This document shows positions 63,075-64,000 of a stretch of DNA of 64,000 nucleotides, piece after piece (positions within the stretch are counted from its first letter, which is position 1; every line of letters begins with the position of its first letter). Position numbers and translations under genes: made by a program. The notes beneath the pieces were generated by a model. That model made no database searches, was not told the origin of the DNA, and was given only the letters and a program-made list of their open reading frames with translations. Origin of the DNA: CBDFKQ01 sp965248855 (GTDB taxonomy: Bacteria; Bacteroidota; Bacteroidia; Cytophagales; 172606-1); contig CBDFKQ010000005.1 in NCBI GenBank assembly GCA_965248855.1, positions 1 to 64,000 of the forward strand, in the 5' to 3' direction.

Positions 63075-63998
63075 TTACAACAGATACTTTAAAGTAATTA
63101 CCTCTTTTTCACTTAAATATCTCCAATTGCCACGGGGTGTTTCTTTTTTAGTGAGTCCGGCATACATTACCCTGTCTAATTTTATTACCTCATATCCAAA
63201 GCTTTCAAAAATCCTGCGAACCACTCTATTCTTCCCACTGTGAATTTGTACGCCCAGCATTGTCATATCAGCAGAAACTGTTGCCATTTCGTCCACTTTT
63301 ACATTTCCATCTTCTAAATCCACACCTTTTAAAATTTGTTGAAAATGCTCGTTGAGTATGGGTTTATCCAGTTCAACTTCATACAATTTTTTAATTTCAT
63401 TGGATGGGTGGGTAAGTTTTTCGGCAAGCTCACCATCGTTGGTCAGTAATAATAAACCGGTAGTGTTTCTATCTAATCTTCCCACAGGATATAACCTTTG
63501 TGAACCTGCGGTTCTGATTAAATCCATAACCGTTTTTCTTCCTTCAGGGTCGTCAGTAGTTGTAATATAATCTTTAGGTTTGTTAAGTAAAACATATATA
63601 AGTTTCTCTCTGTTTAGAGATTTACTCCCATATTTTACAACATCGGTAGGTTTTACTTTAAAGCCAAATTCAGTAATTATTATTCCGTTAACTTTTATTT
63701 CACCTGCTTCTATCAATGTATCTGCATCACGGCGTGAACATATGCCGGCATTTGAAATATACCTGTTCAAACGGATGAGGCCTTGCATATCTCCTTCCTG
63801 CTCTTCATTCTTCTTTCTTTTTTTTGCACGCCTTTCGTATTTCTCCAGGTTATAATCGGGCTGAGCCGACCTATTTTTGCCAAACGCATGATTCTCACGC
63901 CTTACGATAGACTCCTTATTGAAAGAAAAAGTTTTTTTTTCTGTATTTTCTTCCCTTGGTTCATCTTCTCTCACCTTGAAAGTCTTTTTGACAAACTT
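63075..63998 (-). CDS. RluB/RsuA family rRNA pseudouridine synthase, 5' end cut by window edge
   Basis: The frame is open to the right edge (codons for K-F-V-K-K-T-F-K precede the first GTG at 63974), so the start may lie outside. The visible part has a Lys/Glu-rich extension (about 75 residues), an S4 RNA-binding domain (IRLNRYISNAGICSRRDADT) and a catalytic domain with Asp in PVGRLDRNTTGLLLLTND, then NRVVRRIFESFGYEV. This is the RluB/RsuA group that modifies 23S or 16S rRNA. The extension is common in Bacteroidota. Confidence 0.9.
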   Translation of the reverse strand, partial: KFVKKTFKVREDEPREENTEKKTFSFNKESIVRRENHAFGKNRSAQPDYNLEKYERRAKKRKKNEEQEGDMQGLIRLNRYISNAGICSRRDADTLIEAGEIKVNGIIITEFGFKVKPTDVVKYGSKSLNREKLIYVLLNKPKDYITTTDDPEGRKTVMDLIRTAGSQRLYPVGRLDRNTTGLLLLTNDGELAEKLTHPSNEIKKLYEVELDKPILNEHFQQILKGVDLEDGNVKVDEMATVSADMTMLGVQIHSGKNRVVRRIFESFGYEVIKLDRVMYAGLTKKETPRGNWRYLSEKEVITLKYLL

Positions 63999-64000
63999 TG

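Overview
The window is AT-rich (roughly one third G+C by eye) chromosomal DNA of a member of the Bacteroidota, most like the Chitinophagales/Sphingobacteriales side of the phylum. The reasons are: promoters of the TTG-N19-21-TAnnTTTG type in front of rpmH, gmk and tRNA-Val; many signal peptides ending in Q and lipoproteins; a TonB-dependent receptor with a carboxypeptidase-regulatory-like N-terminal domain; DUF5916, DUF2911, DUF1573 and PdeM-type proteins; a very long NusB; and the order nusB-ytxH-DUF1573-yajC-YbbR-like-coaE. I see no phage, integrase, transposase, CRISPR array or rRNA operon. About fifty protein genes and one tRNA gene can be supported. Genes at both window edges are cut.

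Layout. 0-8 kb: DUF2721 membrane protein (5' cut), phosphodiester glycosidase, a GH3/beta-lactamase fusion, an SDR and an ABC exporter. 7.7-11.3 kb: the nusB to coaE housekeeping run. 11.4-19.1 kb, mostly minus strand: a GH47 mannosidase, SbcC and SbcD, a small membrane protein, a Uma2-family protein and an unknown secreted protein. 19.4-22.7 kb: Lhr-like helicase plus PdeM, two parts of the ligase-associated DNA repair set. A repeat-rich gap is followed by an isolated MoxR ATPase. 24.3-28.8 kb: a TonB-dependent receptor and a beta-helix lipoprotein, each behind an array of 11-bp direct repeats that looks like a Pho box. 29.7-33.3 kb: GH78-type rhamnosidase and a TIGR01777 epimerase. 33.6-38.1 kb: a TPR sensor kinase, its LuxR-type regulator and two lipoproteins, one apparently a seven-bladed propeller. 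38-48.8 kb: prolyl oligopeptidase, moeA, nirD, nirB, cobA (nitrite assimilation with its siroheme branch), a VanX-like dipeptidase, gmk and nadD. 48.9-54.2 kb: tRNA-Val, TerC, rpmH, SixA, TopA and DUF2911. 54.3-63.9 kb, minus strand: a CxxC membrane protein, manganese catalase, RecQ, an alpha/beta hydrolase interrupted by a stop codon, an SdpI/SdpR pair with a palindromic operator, DUF5916, a macro-domain protein and a pseudouridine synthase.

Most of the window is ordinary. The points most worth a second look are regulatory or repetitive: (i) two four-unit 11-bp repeat arrays in front of the TonB receptor and its lipoprotein, displaced from their promoters by exactly one unit; (ii) a near-identical 27-28 bp sequence before both the response regulator and the next lipoprotein; (iii) a palindrome covering the sdpR promoter; (iv) at least three families of dispersed intergenic repeats; and (v) a hydrolase split by one in-frame TAA. 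No wholly new multi-gene system is certain; the receptor/lipoprotein pair and the TPR-kinase/propeller neighbourhood are the best candidates for undescribed functional units.
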